Shown here in pieces: positions 26,627 through 37,450 of a DNA stretch of 64,000 bases. Under the pieces are notes generated by a model. The model ran no database searches. It saw nothing but the letters and a program-made list of their open reading frames with translations, and was not told the DNA's origin. Position 1 is the stretch's first letter; each line of letters opens with the position of its first letter. The position numbers were made by a program, and so were the translations under genes. Source of the stretch: Ancylobacter lacus (GTDB taxonomy: Bacteria; Pseudomonadota; Alphaproteobacteria; Rhizobiales; Xanthobacteraceae); the NCBI RefSeq assembly GCF_018390635.1, contig NZ_JAHBGE010000008.1, forward strand, positions 62,001-126,000, in the 5' to 3' direction.

Positions 26627-28975
26627 ATGAGCCAGACCGCCGAGAAGCTTCGCTACCGTATCGAGGGCATGGACTGCGCGTCCTGTGCCGCGAAGATCGA
26701 CACCGCCGTCCGTCGCATCGAGGGTGTCGCGGAGGTGTCGGTGTCCGTTGCCGCCGGCACCATGACAGTGCGGCAGGAGGGCGCCGACCTTGCCTTGCTC
26801 GAGCGGCGGGTCACCGGGCTCGGCTATCGCATCGTTCCGCTGCCCGCTCGCGGTGCCGCCGCTGCCGCCCCGGCGCCCGTTTCCGGCGCGGGCCACCCCC
26901 ACGGCCATGACCATGAGCACGACCATGATCATGGTCACGCTCACGGCAGCGGGTCGTGTGGCTGCGGGCACGACCACGATCACGATCACGACCACGGCCA
27001 CGATCACGGCCATCGCCACCCATCCGACCATGGCCGTAAGGCCCTGGCGGCCGGCGGCAATCCCTCGGCCGCAGCGGCCGGCCTTCATGGCCATGAGCAT
27101 GGCTTTGAGGAGGGGCCGTGGTGGCGCACCGGAAAGGCCCGGCTGACGCTGGCCTGCGGGGCGGCGCTGGTGGTGGCCTATGGCATTGGCCGGTTCTGGC
27201 CCGGCGCGGATCTCTACGTCTTCACGGCCGCGATGCTGGTCGGCCTCATCCCGATCGCCCGGCGCGCCTTCGTGGCGGCGCGGCTCGGCACGCCGTTCTC
27301 CATCGAGATGCTGATGACCATTGCGGCCGCCGGTGCCGTGGCCATCGGCGCGGGGGAAGAGGGCGCGATGGTGGTCTTCCTCTTCCTCGTCGGCGAATTG
27401 CTGGAGGGTGTCGCCGCCGGCCGGGCCCGCGCCAGCATCCGCTCGCTGGCCGCGCTGGTGCCGAAGACGGCGCGGCTGGTCGAAAGCGGAGCCACCCGCG
27501 AGATTCCGGCCGAGGCGGTCGCGGTCGGCTCGCTGCTGCTGGTGCGCCCGGGCGAGCGCGTCCCTGCCGATGGCGAGGTCGTCGAGGGTGCGAGCGACGT
27601 CAACGAGGCGCCGGTCACCGGCGAGAGCCTGCCGGTGCGGCGTGGGCCGGGCGATCCGGTCTTCGCCGGCACCGTGAACGGCGAGGCTGCGCTCACCATC
27701 CGCGCCACCACCGCGGCCTCCGACAACACCATCGCCCGCGTCGTCCGGCTGGTGGAGGAGGCGCAGGAGAGCAAGGCGCCGACCGAGCGCTTCATCGACC
27801 GCTTTTCCCGCTGGTACACCCCGTTCGTGGTGGTGCTGGCCGCGCTCGTGGCGCTTCTCCCGCCGCTACTGGCGGGGGCGGGCTGGGATGAATGGATCTA
27901 TAAGGGCCTTGCCATCCTGCTGATCGGCTGCCCCTGCGCGCTGGTGATCTCGACGCCGGCGGCGGTGGCGGCGGCGCTCGCCTCCGGCGCCCGCAGCGGC
28001 CTGCTCATCAAGGGCGGCGCGGTGCTGGAGCGGCTGCGCAGCGTCTCCGCGGTGTGCTTCGACAAGACCGGAACGCTCACCCTCGGCAAGCCGGTGGTGA
28101 CCGATATCCTCGGGCTCGACGCGGCGGAGGACGAGGTGCTCCGGCTCTGCGCCGCACTGGAGGCGGGCTCCACCCATCCGCTGGCGCAGGCGATCCTCGT
28201 CCGGGCGGCGGCGGGCGGAGTGGCCGTGCCGCCGGTGCGCGAGGCGGCCGCGATCAGCGGCGAGGGTGTCGCCGGGGTGGTGGAAGGCCGCGCGCTCTTT
28301 CTCGGCTCACCGCGCGCCGCCGCTGCCCGCGCACCCCTGCCCGCCCGGCTGGAGGAGGCCATTGCCAGCCTCAACGGCGCGGGCAAGAGCGTCGCCGTGC
28401 TGGTCGCGGACGGGCGCACCCTTGGGGCGGTGGCGATCCGCGACGAGCCGCGGCCCGACGCGGCAGCGGCGCTGAAGCGCCTTGCCGCCCGCGGCATCCG
28501 CACCCTCATGCTCACCGGCGACAACCGGCGCACGGCGGAGGCGGTGGGCGGCGATCTCGGCATCGAGGTCCGCGCCGAGCTGATGCCGGCGGACAAGAGC
28601 CGCATCGTCCGGGAACTGCAGGCGCAGGGGCTGGTCGTGGCGAAGGTCGGCGATGGCATCAACGACGCGCCGGCGCTGGCGGCGGCCGATGTCGGGATCG
28701 CCATGGGCGGGGGAACCGACGTGGCGCTGGAAACCGCCGACGCCGCCATCCTGCACGGCCGCCTCGCCGATATCGAGGCAATGGTCGCGCTCTCCGCCCG
28801 CACCATGGCGAACATCCGCCAGAACATCGCGCTGGCGCTGGGGCTGAAGGCGGTGTTCCTCGTCACCACCATTCTGGGCATCACCGGCCTGTGGCCGGCG
28901 ATCCTGGCCGATACCGGGGCGACGGTGCTGGTGACCGCCAACGCGCTGCGGCTGCTGGGCCGGCGCGCCGACTGA
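26627..28975 (+). CDS. Zn/Cd/Pb-exporting P1B-type ATPase with His-rich N-terminus (ZntA/CadA-like)
   Basis: 782 residues. The heavy-metal domain carries G-M-D-C-A-S-C (14-20). A linker at about 90-135 is dominated by His-Asp and His-Gly dipeptides, with a Cys-Gly-Cys in the middle. Then come the membrane helices, the C435-P-C437 transmembrane metal site and the phosphorylation motif D479-K-T-G-T. It ends with G-D-G-I-N-D-A-P-A-L. CPC with a His-rich linker indicates Zn/Cd/Pb (P1B-2) export from the cytoplasm. The ATG at 26627 is chosen because the heavy-metal domain starts directly after it. Expression is probably driven by the MerR operator upstream. Confidence 0.95.
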   Translation: MSQTAEKLRYRIEGMDCASCAAKIDTAVRRIEGVAEVSVSVAAGTMTVRQEGADLALLERRVTGLGYRIVPLPARGAAAAAPAPVSGAGHPHGHDHEHDHDHGHAHGSGSCGCGHDHDHDHDHGHDHGHRHPSDHGRKALAAGGNPSAAAAGLHGHEHGFEEGPWWRTGKARLTLACGAALVVAYGIGRFWPGADLYVFTAAMLVGLIPIARRAFVAARLGTPFSIEMLMTIAAAGAVAIGAGEEGAMVVFLFLVGELLEGVAAGRARASIRSLAALVPKTARLVESGATREIPAEAVAVGSLLLVRPGERVPADGEVVEGASDVNEAPVTGESLPVRRGPGDPVFAGTVNGEAALTIRATTAASDNTIARVVRLVEEAQESKAPTERFIDRFSRWYTPFVVVLAALVALLPPLLAGAGWDEWIYKGLAILLIGCPCALVISTPAAVAAALASGARSGLLIKGGAVLERLRSVSAVCFDKTGTLTLGKPVVTDILGLDAAEDEVLRLCAALEAGSTHPLAQAILVRAAAGGVAVPPVREAAAISGEGVAGVVEGRALFLGSPRAAAARAPLPARLEEAIASLNGAGKSVAVLVADGRTLGAVAIRDEPRPDAAAALKRLAARGIRTLMLTGDNRRTAEAVGGDLGIEVRAELMPADKSRIVRELQAQGLVVAKVGDGINDAPALAAADVGIAMGGGTDVALETADAAILHGRLADIEAMVALSARTMANIRQNIALALGLKAVFLVTTILGITGLWPAILADTGATVLVTANALRLLGRRAD

Positions 28976-28993
28976 GCGCGCGGGCCTGAGTGG

Positions 28994-29032
28994 ACCGGGC
29001 CGGGCGGAGCCGTGTGGTCCGCCCGGCCCGGT
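28994..29032. terminator. Stem-loop between the convergent metal-ATPase and argH genes
   Basis: A perfect 15-bp stem (ACCGGGCCGGGCGGA, 28994-29008, with TCCGCCCGGCCCGGT, 29018-29032) has a nine-base loop and fills the gap between the two stop codons. It lacks T-runs but is probably a bidirectional terminator. Confidence 0.75.
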
Positions 29033-29036
29033 CGGG

Positions 29037-30419
29037 TTATTTCGCGAGCTGCTTCAGCCAGCGCTTGGCCTGCGCCCGAACGTTCTTCGGCGCGGTGCCG
29101 CCATAGGACACCCGGCTGCCGACGGATTTCGACACCGAAAGGACGCCGAACACCTCCTGGGTGATGCGCGGCTCGACGCCCTGCATGTCGGCGAGCGACA
29201 GCCGGTGCAGCGGCACGCCGCGACCCGCGGCCAGCGCCACGATGCGCCCGGTGACGTGGTGCGCCTCCCGGAAGGGCAGGCCGAGCACCCGCACCAGCCA
29301 GTCCGCGAGATCGGTGGCGGTGGAATAGCCGGCACCGGCGGCCGCCTTCATCTTCGCCTCGTCCGGGACCATGTCGCGCACCATGCCGGCGGTGGCCGCG
29401 ATCATCAGCGACAGGGTCGAGAGCGCGTCGAAGGCGCCTTCCTTGTCCTCCTGCATGTCCTTGGCATAGGCCAGCGCCAGGCCCTTCATCACCATCAGCA
29501 GGCCCGAGAAGGCCCCCGCGATGCGCCCGATCTTGGCCCGCACCAGCTCGGCGGCGTCGGGGTTGCGCTTCTGCGGCATGATGGAGGAGCCGGTGGTGAA
29601 GCGGTCGGAGAGCTTCAGCAGCCCCACCAGCGGCGAGGTCCAGATCACGATCTCCTCGGCGAAGCGGGAGAGGTGCATGGCGCAGATCGAGGCCGCCGCC
29701 AGCGTTTCCAGCACGAAGTCGCGGTCGGAGACGGAGTCGAGGGAATTGGCTGTCGGCCTTTCAAAACCAAGGGCCGTTGCGGTAGCGAAACGGTCGATCG
29801 GGAACGAGGTTCCGGCCAGCGCCGCGGCGCCCAGCGGGCATTCGTTGAGCCGGGCCCGGGCGTCGCGCAGCCGGCCGCGGTCGCGGCCCAGCATCTCGAC
29901 ATAGGCCAGCAGATGGTGGCCGAAGGTCACGGGCTGGGCGGTCTGGAGGTGGGTGAAGCCGGGCATCACCGTGCCGGCATGGTCCAGCGCCTTCTGCGCC
30001 AGCGCGCGCTGGAGGTCGGCGAGCTGGGCATCGAGCGTGTCGATGGTGTCGCGCACATAGAGCCGGAAGTCGGTCGCCACCTGGTCGTTGCGCGAGCGGG
30101 CGGTGTGGAGCCGCCCGGCGGCGGGGCCGGCGAGGGCGGCGAGCCGGGATTCCACATTCATATGAATGTCTTCCAGGCTGCGCGAGAAGGTGAAGCCGCC
30201 GCTCTCGATCTCTGACAGGATCGTGTCTAGACCGGCTCCGATCTTTTCGGCATCACTCCCCGAGATGATGCCCTGCGCCGCCAGCATTGCCGCATGCGCC
30301 TTTGAACCGGCGATGTCCTGCGCGTACAGGCGCTGGTCGAAGCCGATGGAGGCGTTTATCTCCTCCATGATCGCGTCGGGGCCGGTTTCGAACCGGCCGC
30401 CCCACATCTTGTTGCTCAT
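29037..30419 (-). CDS. argH: Argininosuccinate lyase
   Basis: 460 residues, standard length, starting [10 protein letters not shown]. The superfamily signature [12 protein letters not shown] holds the catalytic serine loop. [13 protein letters not shown] and T-H-L-Q-T-A-Q-P contain the other active-site residues. It cleaves argininosuccinate to arginine and fumarate in the cytoplasm. It is divergent from tlpA with only 27 bp between the start codons, an arrangement common in alphaproteobacteria. Confidence 0.97.
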   Translation of the reverse strand: MSNKMWGGRFETGPDAIMEEINASIGFDQRLYAQDIAGSKAHAAMLAAQGIISGSDAEKIGAGLDTILSEIESGGFTFSRSLEDIHMNVESRLAALAGPAAGRLHTARSRNDQVATDFRLYVRDTIDTLDAQLADLQRALAQKALDHAGTVMPGFTHLQTAQPVTFGHHLLAYVEMLGRDRGRLRDARARLNECPLGAAALAGTSFPIDRFATATALGFERPTANSLDSVSDRDFVLETLAAASICAMHLSRFAEEIVIWTSPLVGLLKLSDRFTTGSSIMPQKRNPDAAELVRAKIGRIAGAFSGLLMVMKGLALAYAKDMQEDKEGAFDALSTLSLMIAATAGMVRDMVPDEAKMKAAAGAGYSTATDLADWLVRVLGLPFREAHHVTGRIVALAAGRGVPLHRLSLADMQGVEPRITQEVFGVLSVSKSVGSRVSYGGTAPKNVRAQAKRWLKQLAK

Positions 30420-30446
30420 GCTGACTTTTCTCCGCGAGGCGGGCTC

Positions 30447-31223
30447 ATGACCGAACGACCTGATGACCTTCCGGCGGACACGGCAACGCCGCCGGGCCGG
30501 GGGATCACGCGCGGTCGCTTCGCCCTGATCGTTTCCGCAGCGCTGGTGGCGGGCGTGGCCGTCGGGCTTGCTGGCGTATACGGGATGGGAGGGGCGGGGC
30601 GCAACGCCGATGCGTCGGGACCGCTCGCGGTGGCCGATTCCGGCGTGGCTGGTCAGGCCGGTGAGGTGGACAGTGAGTGCGGTGCGGCCAGTGAGACCGC
30701 CCGCCGGCTGCAGCCGCTGGTCCGCGGCGAGGTGGCGGCCTTCGCCCCCACCCTGACCCCGCGCCGGGTGCCCGACCTTGGCTTCCAGGATGCCAGCGGC
30801 AAGCCGATGACCCTCGCCGCCCTCGATGGCCGGCTGCGGCTGGTGAACATCTGGGCAACCTGGTGCGCGCCCTGCCGCAAGGAGATGCCGGCGCTCGACA
30901 GGCTGCAGGCCGAACTCGGCGGCCCGGCCTTCGCGGTGGTGGCGGTGAATGTCGATACCCGCGACCCGCAGAAGCCGCACGACTTCCTGGCCGAGACCGG
31001 CATCCGCAACCTCGCCTTCTATGCCGACCCCAAGGCGCAGGCCTTCCAGGACCTGCGCGCCGCCGGGCGCGGCTTCGGGCTGCCGACGACGCTGCTGGTC
31101 GACGGCAAGGGCTGCGAGATCGGCTTCCTCGCCGGCCCGGCGGACTGGGCGGGGCCGGATGCGCTGGCGCTGCTGCGCGCGGCGCTGGACTCCTCCGCCG
31201 CCCCTGCCGCCCCGGGCGGCTGA
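30447..31223 (+). CDS. tlpA: TlpA-like membrane-anchored thiol:disulfide oxidoreductase
   Basis: 258 residues. One N-terminal membrane anchor (about 24-46) is followed by a periplasmic thioredoxin-like domain with W-A-T-W-C140-A-P-C143. Extra cysteines at 78 and in D-G-K-G-C fit the TlpA pattern of a second disulfide. TlpA reduces periplasmic thiols, for example in copper delivery and cytochrome oxidase assembly. It lies head to head with argH and shares its tiny promoter region. Confidence 0.9.
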   Translation: MTERPDDLPADTATPPGRGITRGRFALIVSAALVAGVAVGLAGVYGMGGAGRNADASGPLAVADSGVAGQAGEVDSECGAASETARRLQPLVRGEVAAFAPTLTPRRVPDLGFQDASGKPMTLAALDGRLRLVNIWATWCAPCRKEMPALDRLQAELGGPAFAVVAVNVDTRDPQKPHDFLAETGIRNLAFYADPKAQAFQDLRAAGRGFGLPTTLLVDGKGCEIGFLAGPADWAGPDALALLRAALDSSAAPAAPGG

Positions 31224-31378
31224 GCCCGCCGCAGGCCGGAGAGCCGCAGGGCCGGTGGCCGGTATGGCGGCCCGCCCGGCGCGGGCCCGGCGCCGCGGCC
31301 CGTCCCAGCCCCTCCGCCACCGCGAAGCGCCGCCGTCCGGCGGCGCGACCTTAAACACGCCCCCGCCGCTCCCGCTTT

Positions 31379-33964
31379 TCAGGCGGTGGAACGGCGGCTG
31401 CGCCAGCGCAGCCGCCAGCGCTCCCGCTTGCCGTCCAGCGCGGCGGGGGCGGTGCCTTCCTCCACCGGGCGGTAGGCGGCGGAGCCTTCCGGCGGGTAGG
31501 CCAGGGTGTCGGCGAGGCTGGTGATGTCGGAGCGGTGCAGCTCCGGGAAGGGCAGGTTGCCCTCGGCCCGCCAGAGCTGCACCTCGCGTTCGGCGGCGGC
31601 GCGCTTTTCCGCGTCGAGCGGCAGGTCCTCGGCGCCGTAGCCGAGCTCCGCCGGCAGGGCGAGCTGCACGCCGCAATCGGCCAGAATGCCGAGGATGCGC
31701 AGGTTGAGGTCTTCCTGGATGGCGAGCTGCTCGTGCTCGTGGGTGGTGAGCAGGGTGGCGTCGATGTCGATGTCGAAGGAGAAGTCGCCGAAGCCGACGA
31801 AGCGCACCCAGCAGGGATCGTGCGCCACCTTGGGGTGGGCCAGCAGCAGCTTGCGGATTTCCACCAGCACGAAGCGGAGCTGGTCGATGGAGGTTTCCTG
31901 CCGCAGCTTCAGCACGGTGTGGTAGCGCATGCGGTCGGAGCGGGTGATGTTCTCCAGCACCATGCCGGCGAAATCCGAATTCGGCACGGCGATGAGGGAG
32001 CGGTCGCGCGAGCGGATATGGGTGGAGCGCATGCCGATGTGCTCCACCGTGCCGATGTGCTCGCCGAACCGGCACTCGTCGCCGACGCTCACCGGGCGGT
32101 CGGCATAGAGGGTGAGGCCGGAGAGGAAGTTCTGCAGCGTCGGCTGCGCCGCGAGCGCCACCGCGAGGCCGCCGATGCCGAGGCCGGTGATGACGCCCTC
32201 ATAGGGCACGTGCAGCACCTCCGCGAGCATCAGGAAGCCGATCAGCACCACGATGACCCGGCCCACGCCGGACACCAGCGAGATCAGCGTCTCGTGATAG
32301 CCCACCAGGTTGTGGCGGCGGCGGTAGCGATCCGCGATGTCGCCGACGATCTGCCACAGCACCGGCACCGCGCCGACCACGATGCAGGCCCAGGCGAACG
32401 CCTTCACCGGCGCGCCGATGATGTCGGGCAGGCCGAGCGGGCGCAGCGCGATGATGAGGAACAGCCCGAGGAAGATGAGCCGCACCGACCACGCCACGAT
32501 GCGCACGAAGCGGGCGGCGGGATTGTTGCCGCGCAGGCTCAGCAGCAGCCACTGCAGCAGCGCGTTGGAGAGGAAGCCGACCAGCACGCCGGCGAACAGC
32601 GCGAAGGCGAGCAGCCACCACTGCCAGCGCTCGATCGGCCCGATGCGCGCCAGCAGGCGCGGGTCGAGCTGGCGGGCCACGGTGCGGGCGACGAAATAGG
32701 GGTCGTCGCTGGCGAAGGCGGCGAATTCCGGCGCCACCGGCATGTCCTCGATATCGGCATAGAGATCGCGCACATGGCTGAGGGTTTCGGGGGTGAAGCG
32801 CCAGACGGTGGCGCCCTCGACCTCCGAGGGGCCGATCACGATGTTGCCGGCGGGGTGCTCGAAATAGACGAAGGCGGCCTTCGCCCTCGGGTCGTCCGGG
32901 ATTTCCTGCCAGTAGACATAGCCGATGCGGTCCAGCACCTTCTTGAGGTAGCGGGCGAGCAGCGCCGCCTCGTCTTCGCGCACCGCCGGGTTGTAGTTGC
33001 GCATGTCGAGGGTGCTTTCCGGCGGGGCGTTGAAATCCTCGCTCAGGGCGCCGAGCAGCACCTTGAAGGTATCGCGCGGCGAGGAAAGCCTGGAGGGATC
33101 GCGCACCGGGTCGCGGCCGAGGCCGCGGGCGGCGTCGAATTCCGCCAGCTTGCGGCGCAGCGCGTCGGTGGGCTGGCCGACCATGAACCACTGGCCGCGC
33201 TGGCGCACGAAGCCGAGATCGAAGCTGGCGGCGGTGCCGAACTGGTGCAGCGTCACGGCGACGGCGTCGCTGTCGCCGGTGTCGTGCGGCACGTCCCACA
33301 ACCGGAAGGTGGTGCGGTCGATGACGTCGTAGAGCAGCCGGACATAGCCCGGCATGTCGAGGCCCTGGCGGGCCTGGGCGTCGACCAGCACGGTGCCCTC
33401 GGCCCGGCCGACCAGCGCCATGCCGCCGCCGGCGCCGCGGGTGACGCCGTCGGCGCCGCTCTCGTTCATCGCCTGCAGGAAGCTGCGCAGCGCCATCATC
33501 GGGCTGGTGCGGTCGATGCGGATGGCGGTGAAGGCGGCGGCGTCCATGCGCACGCCGGTCCACCATTCCGCCTGGCCGGTGGCCAATCGGCCCATGAAGC
33601 TCTGGCCGTCGGGGGCCTGGACGAAGAGGAAGTCGCCGGAGCGCCCGTTCTGGGTCCAGCGCCCGGTCAGCTCGTTGCCCTGGGCATGGGCGACGATGGT
33701 GCCGTCATAGAGCGGGTAGGTGCCGGTGACCTCCGCGCCGTTCTGCTGGAATTCGATCAGCGCGCCGCCGCCGCGCCATTTGGTGTTCCACGCCCCCTGC
33801 CAGTTGGCGACCGGCGTTTCCGCCCGCGCCACGGGGGCGAGGCAAGCCGGTGCCGCCAGTGCCAGAAGGGCGAGAAGAAGGCCCCGGAACGCGGCGGGAA
33901 ACCACCGGGCGCGGGAGGCGCTCCCGCCCGGGCGGCGGAACGAGGGGGAAGCGGCAAGCTGCAT
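31379..33964 (-). CDS. Large MscS-family mechanosensitive channel with periplasmic N-terminal domain
   Basis: 861 residues. A signal peptide ends near A-R-A (48). An extracytoplasmic region (about 50-390) starts with a lipocalin-like [13 protein letters not shown] segment. Several membrane helices (about 400-560) and the MscS core follow: pore-lining [14 protein letters not shown], then the beta domain V-G-D-E-C-R-F-G and P-N-S-D-F, and a cytoplasmic vestibule. It probably gates under membrane tension. The start at 33964 is the ATG before the signal sequence. It is convergent with tlpA and divergent from the EamA gene. Confidence 0.88.
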   Translation of the reverse strand: MQLAASPSFRRPGGSASRARWFPAAFRGLLLALLALAAPACLAPVARAETPVANWQGAWNTKWRGGGALIEFQQNGAEVTGTYPLYDGTIVAHAQGNELTGRWTQNGRSGDFLFVQAPDGQSFMGRLATGQAEWWTGVRMDAAAFTAIRIDRTSPMMALRSFLQAMNESGADGVTRGAGGGMALVGRAEGTVLVDAQARQGLDMPGYVRLLYDVIDRTTFRLWDVPHDTGDSDAVAVTLHQFGTAASFDLGFVRQRGQWFMVGQPTDALRRKLAEFDAARGLGRDPVRDPSRLSSPRDTFKVLLGALSEDFNAPPESTLDMRNYNPAVREDEAALLARYLKKVLDRIGYVYWQEIPDDPRAKAAFVYFEHPAGNIVIGPSEVEGATVWRFTPETLSHVRDLYADIEDMPVAPEFAAFASDDPYFVARTVARQLDPRLLARIGPIERWQWWLLAFALFAGVLVGFLSNALLQWLLLSLRGNNPAARFVRIVAWSVRLIFLGLFLIIALRPLGLPDIIGAPVKAFAWACIVVGAVPVLWQIVGDIADRYRRRHNLVGYHETLISLVSGVGRVIVVLIGFLMLAEVLHVPYEGVITGLGIGGLAVALAAQPTLQNFLSGLTLYADRPVSVGDECRFGEHIGTVEHIGMRSTHIRSRDRSLIAVPNSDFAGMVLENITRSDRMRYHTVLKLRQETSIDQLRFVLVEIRKLLLAHPKVAHDPCWVRFVGFGDFSFDIDIDATLLTTHEHEQLAIQEDLNLRILGILADCGVQLALPAELGYGAEDLPLDAEKRAAAEREVQLWRAEGNLPFPELHRSDITSLADTLAYPPEGSAAYRPVEEGTAPAALDGKRERWRLRWRSRRSTA

Positions 33965-34250
33965 CGCGGCATCCAGCGTCGGCGGCGAATGACCCGGCCG
34001 GCGGGCCGGGAGGAGGTCGATACCTATTCCTAGGGGCGCCCCGGTCCGGTGCAAAGCCCGATCTCGCCGCAGCCGGCGCCTTCCGCAGAGGTCTGCCGGC
34101 TGCCGCGGCGTCGCATCGGGCGGCGCGGCGGTGCCGGGTTCCGCCGGCTCCCTACCCCGGTCCCGTGGGCGGCGTCGGGTGGCGCTTTCGGGTGGCGCCG
34201 TGCCGCCGGAACGACTAAGAGGCAGCCTCACGCGTTGCAGGAGCCTGCCC

Positions 34251-35255
34251 ATGCCCGGAGCCGAGCCCGTTTCGCCGCCCGGGCACGCGGCGCCGCCGGC
34301 GGGCCCCGGCGCACCCGGCGCGACCGCTTCCGGCGCGCCTTTCCCGGCCGGCCCGCAGCCCATGGCCCCCGCCGACTGGGGCGCGCTGGTGCTGCTCTCG
34401 ATGATCTGGGGCGGCTCCTTCTTCTTCGGCAAGGTCGCCATCGCCGAGATTCCCCCGCTCACCATGGTGTTCGCGCGGGTGACCATCGGCGCGGCGGCGC
34501 TGTTCCTCATCGCCCGGCTCACCGGCGCCCGGCTGGCGCTGGACCGCCGGCTCGCGGCCGAGTTCGCCCTGCTCGCGCTCATCGCCAATGTGGTGCCGTT
34601 CGGGCTCATCGCCTGGTCGCAGCAGCACATTCCGAGCGGGCTGTCCTCCATCCTCAACGCGGCGACGCCGCTTTTCACCGTGCTGGTGGCGCAGGCCTTC
34701 ACCCGCGACGAGAAATTCACCGCCGGAAAGCTGGCGGGGGTGGCGCTGGGCTTCGTGGGGGTGGCGGTGATGATGGGGCCGGCGCTGCTCGGCCAGCTCG
34801 GCGGGCAGCACCTCGCCGCCCAGCTCGCCGCCCTCGGCGCGACCGTCGCCTATGGCTTCGCCAGCGTCTATGGCCGGCGCTTCCGCGCGCTGCCGCCGCT
34901 GGCGGTGGCGATGACGCAGCTCGCCTTCTCCAGCCTGCTGCTGCTGCCGGCGGTGGCGGCGGTGGACCAGCCCTGGCGGCTGCCGCTGCCCTCGCCGAAG
35001 GTGATGGGCGCGCTGGCGGGGCTTGGCGTGCTCTCCACCGGCATCGCCTATATCCTGTATTTCCGCATTCTCGCGCGGAACGGGGCGACCAACATCTCGC
35101 TGGTCACCTTCCTCGTGCCGGTGAGCGCGATCCTGCTCGGCGCGCTGGTGCTGGGCGAGGCGCTGGAGCCCCACGACGCCGCCGGCTTCGCGCTGATCAC
35201 GCTGGGGCTGGCGGCGATCGACGGCCGGGCGTGGCGGTGGTGGCGCGGCGGGTGA
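34251..35255 (+). CDS. EamA-family drug/metabolite exporter
   Basis: 334 residues with a Pro/Ala-rich leader (about 1-40) and ten hydrophobic helices forming two EamA repeats. The first begins W-G-G-S-F-F-F-G-K and the second G-A-T-V-A-Y-G-F-A-S-V-Y-G-R. It is a 10-TMS DMT-superfamily exporter of small metabolites. AGGAG at 34239-34243 supports the ATG at 34251. The frame is open further upstream but without homologous sequence. Its substrate is unknown. Confidence 0.88.
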   Translation: MPGAEPVSPPGHAAPPAGPGAPGATASGAPFPAGPQPMAPADWGALVLLSMIWGGSFFFGKVAIAEIPPLTMVFARVTIGAAALFLIARLTGARLALDRRLAAEFALLALIANVVPFGLIAWSQQHIPSGLSSILNAATPLFTVLVAQAFTRDEKFTAGKLAGVALGFVGVAVMMGPALLGQLGGQHLAAQLAALGATVAYGFASVYGRRFRALPPLAVAMTQLAFSSLLLLPAVAAVDQPWRLPLPSPKVMGALAGLGVLSTGIAYILYFRILARNGATNISLVTFLVPVSAILLGALVLGEALEPHDAAGFALITLGLAAIDGRAWRWWRGG

Positions 35256-35597
35256 GGCCCCGCCGGACCGGGCTCTCGTCGCGCGGTGGAGCGCCCCCCG
35301 ATGCGCGCCGCGCCCGGCACCGCCCGGGACCCTGCTGGCCGCGATCATCGCCGGGCATCCCGCCGGCCTGCATGACGGCATCGGGCTGACCGAACGATAG
35401 GCCACCCTGCGGGCGGCCCGGCCCGCTCATCGCGGTCCCGACGACCCGCCGGCACGCGCCGGTTCGCGCCATCGACCCGATGTGTCCTGTGATGCCCATG
35501 GGTTGAGAGAGAGCCCTCGCCCCCCATGCGGGGGCGTGGGTCGCAACGTGGCGTGGCGAACCGCCTCCTGCGGGACGTGGCTGTTCCTCCTCCCGGG
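35256..35597. other. Gap between the convergent EamA and pirin genes
   Basis: 342 bp. I see no gene, RNA or clear terminator. The sequence is somewhat less uniform than coding DNA and has several short GC-rich inverted repeats of uncertain meaning. Confidence 0.4.
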
Positions 35598-36440
35598 CTA
35601 GACCGGCGCGAGGTGACCCATCCCGCCGGCATGATAGCGCTGCTGCGCCGCCCGGATTCCGGCGGCGTCGTTCATGATGAAGGGGCCGTCCGCGACCACG
35701 GGCTCATCCAGCGCGGCGCCGGACAGAACCAGCACATGGGCCGGGTGCGCCGTGGCGGCGAGGCGCAGATTGGCGGCATCGGCGACGGCGATGGCCGCCT
35801 GGCTCGGCAGCGCACGCACGGCATCGTCGACGGCCAGCTCGACCGCGCCGTCCAGACAATAGAGGACGGTGTGATCGCCCTTGCCGAGAGGGACGCGGAC
35901 CTCGGTGGCAATGCGTGCGTCGAGGATTCGATAGGGTTCGGCCGGGGCGATGGCTGAGGCCAGATCGCCATATCGGCCGACCAGCACGCGGACGCGATTG
36001 GCGGCTTCATCGGTCCACACCGGCACCTCCTCCGGCTGGAGGTACATGGTTCTGGGCGCCACCACCTTGTTGCGGGCGCTGAGGTTGACGTAGATCTGGG
36101 CGCCATGCAGCTCCCGGCCCGGGATGGCCGGCACCTCCTGATGCTGCGCTCCCTTCCCCGCCTGCAGCCAGACGATGCCGCCCGGCCGGATGTCGAGGTC
36201 ATTGCCGAGGGAGTCGCGGCTGCGCAGCGCGACCGGGGAATCCTCCAGCACATAGGTGATCGCCGAGAAACCGGCATGCGGGTGCGGCCCGAACGGGGCG
36301 CCGGAGACACGGAAATCGTCGAGCAGCGCGAGCGGCGAGGCCAGTCCCTCCAGCCGCTGGAGATCGATGGCGTTCACCGAGAAGGTGGTGCCGCTCCGAT
36401 GCCGGCGGGCGTTCTGGACCCTGGAGATTCGAGGAGCCAT
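35598..36440 (-). CDS. Pirin-family protein
   Basis: 280 residues of two cupin-like halves. The N-terminal half has the pirin metal motif region F-G-P-H-P-H-A-G-F-S-A-I-T-Y (about 52-65) followed by an H-Q-E-V element. Bacterial pirins bind a metal and some, such as YhhW, have quercetin 2,3-dioxygenase activity. The ATG at 36440 has AGGTGA six bases upstream; the GTG at 36449 is an alternative. It is third in a same-strand series with the NAD(P)-binding and azoreductase genes, suggesting aromatic or quinone redox stress. Confidence 0.88.
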   Translation of the reverse strand: MAPRISRVQNARRHRSGTTFSVNAIDLQRLEGLASPLALLDDFRVSGAPFGPHPHAGFSAITYVLEDSPVALRSRDSLGNDLDIRPGGIVWLQAGKGAQHQEVPAIPGRELHGAQIYVNLSARNKVVAPRTMYLQPEEVPVWTDEAANRVRVLVGRYGDLASAIAPAEPYRILDARIATEVRVPLGKGDHTVLYCLDGAVELAVDDAVRALPSQAAIAVADAANLRLAATAHPAHVLVLSGAALDEPVVADGPFIMNDAAGIRAAQQRYHAGGMGHLAPV

Positions 36441-36555
36441 TGGGTTCACCTGGGAGGAGAGAGGCGGCCGCCGTCCTGACGGCCGCCGGAAGCGGCAGGG
36501 GCGCGCGGCGGACGCGGGGGAGGCGGGGGACGCGGGTCTTGCCGCGCCCGCGGGC

Positions 36556-37212
36556 TCAATAGGCCACCCCGATCTGGGCGCGGTGACGGGTGGGGTGCTC
36601 GATCTCGTCCAGCACCGCGCGGGCGTAATCCGGGCCGCTGATGGCGGAGCGGCCGTCCGCGTCGAACAGGGCGACCTCGTCGCCGACGCGGTAGCGGCCC
36701 AGATCCTCGCCCGGCATCCAGGAGGAGAACTCCATGGCCGGCGACACGAACAGCCAGTCGAGGCCGCTCGTGTCGGCGAGAAGATGGCTGAGGACCTCCA
36801 TGTTCTCCTTCGCCTCGATCACCACCGCCTCCGGCACCTCCGGGGGAAAGCTCTCGGCTTCGATCATGCGGGGGCCGCCCGCCGTGCGCCGGAGGCAGGA
36901 GAAGCCGCCGACCAGCACCAGCCGGGCGCCGGCCTGCCGTGCCTGCCCGGCAAGGCCGGCATAGGCCTTCGCCAGCGTGCCGGCGTTTTCGGCGCGCGGC
37001 GAGACGGCGCCGACGACAACGTCCGCCTCACCGAGGGGGAGCGTGTCGCGGAGCAGGTCGGCGGCGACATGGGTGACACCCTCCACCGTCTCGGCCGGGA
37101 CCGAACGGCTGATCGCCGTGACGGCATGGCCGCGCTTCGCGGCCTCCCGCAGGATCGCCGAGCCGGCATAGCCCGTGCCCCCGACGACGGTGATCTTCTT
37201 CAGCGAGGTCAT
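36556..37212 (-). CDS. NAD(P)-binding NmrA/YwnB-like oxidoreductase
   Basis: 218 residues. The start is fixed by the Rossmann motif I-T-V-V-G-G-T-G-Y-A-G-S-A-I-L at residues 7-21, with AGGA upstream. It lacks the Y-x-x-x-K of classical short-chain dehydrogenases in the expected place and matches the atypical NmrA/YwnB type. Conserved late segments are L-D-W-L-F-V-S-P-A-M-E and S-G-P-D-Y-A-R-A-V-L-D-E. Its reaction is unknown. It sits between azoR and the pirin gene on the same strand. Confidence 0.82.
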   Translation of the reverse strand: MTSLKKITVVGGTGYAGSAILREAAKRGHAVTAISRSVPAETVEGVTHVAADLLRDTLPLGEADVVVGAVSPRAENAGTLAKAYAGLAGQARQAGARLVLVGGFSCLRRTAGGPRMIEAESFPPEVPEAVVIEAKENMEVLSHLLADTSGLDWLFVSPAMEFSSWMPGEDLGRYRVGDEVALFDADGRSAISGPDYARAVLDEIEHPTRHRAQIGVAY

Positions 37213-37450
37213 GGAAGGTCCTTTTGGTTGTCGCTGCAATGGCGGCCGTCGCCCGGCAGCGGGAGGCGCCCGCGGTGCAAAGGGATGATCGGCGCGGGAA
37301 AGCGGGAAGCACGATCGGGAGCCGTGCCGGCGAAAGCGGATCGCCCGGCGTGCAGGGCGGTCATCGCCCGCCATTCCGCGGCGGGATCGCCGCGGAGGGA
37401 ATGGATGTCATGGCCGGAGGGCGGGCACGGGCGCGGCCTCCGGCCGGTCG

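Noticed and set aside
26925-27035. DNA tandem repeat in the metal ATPase gene (CACGAC/CACGAT units)
   Set aside because: It is explained by His-Asp and His-Gly codons of the His-rich linker and is not an independent repeat element.
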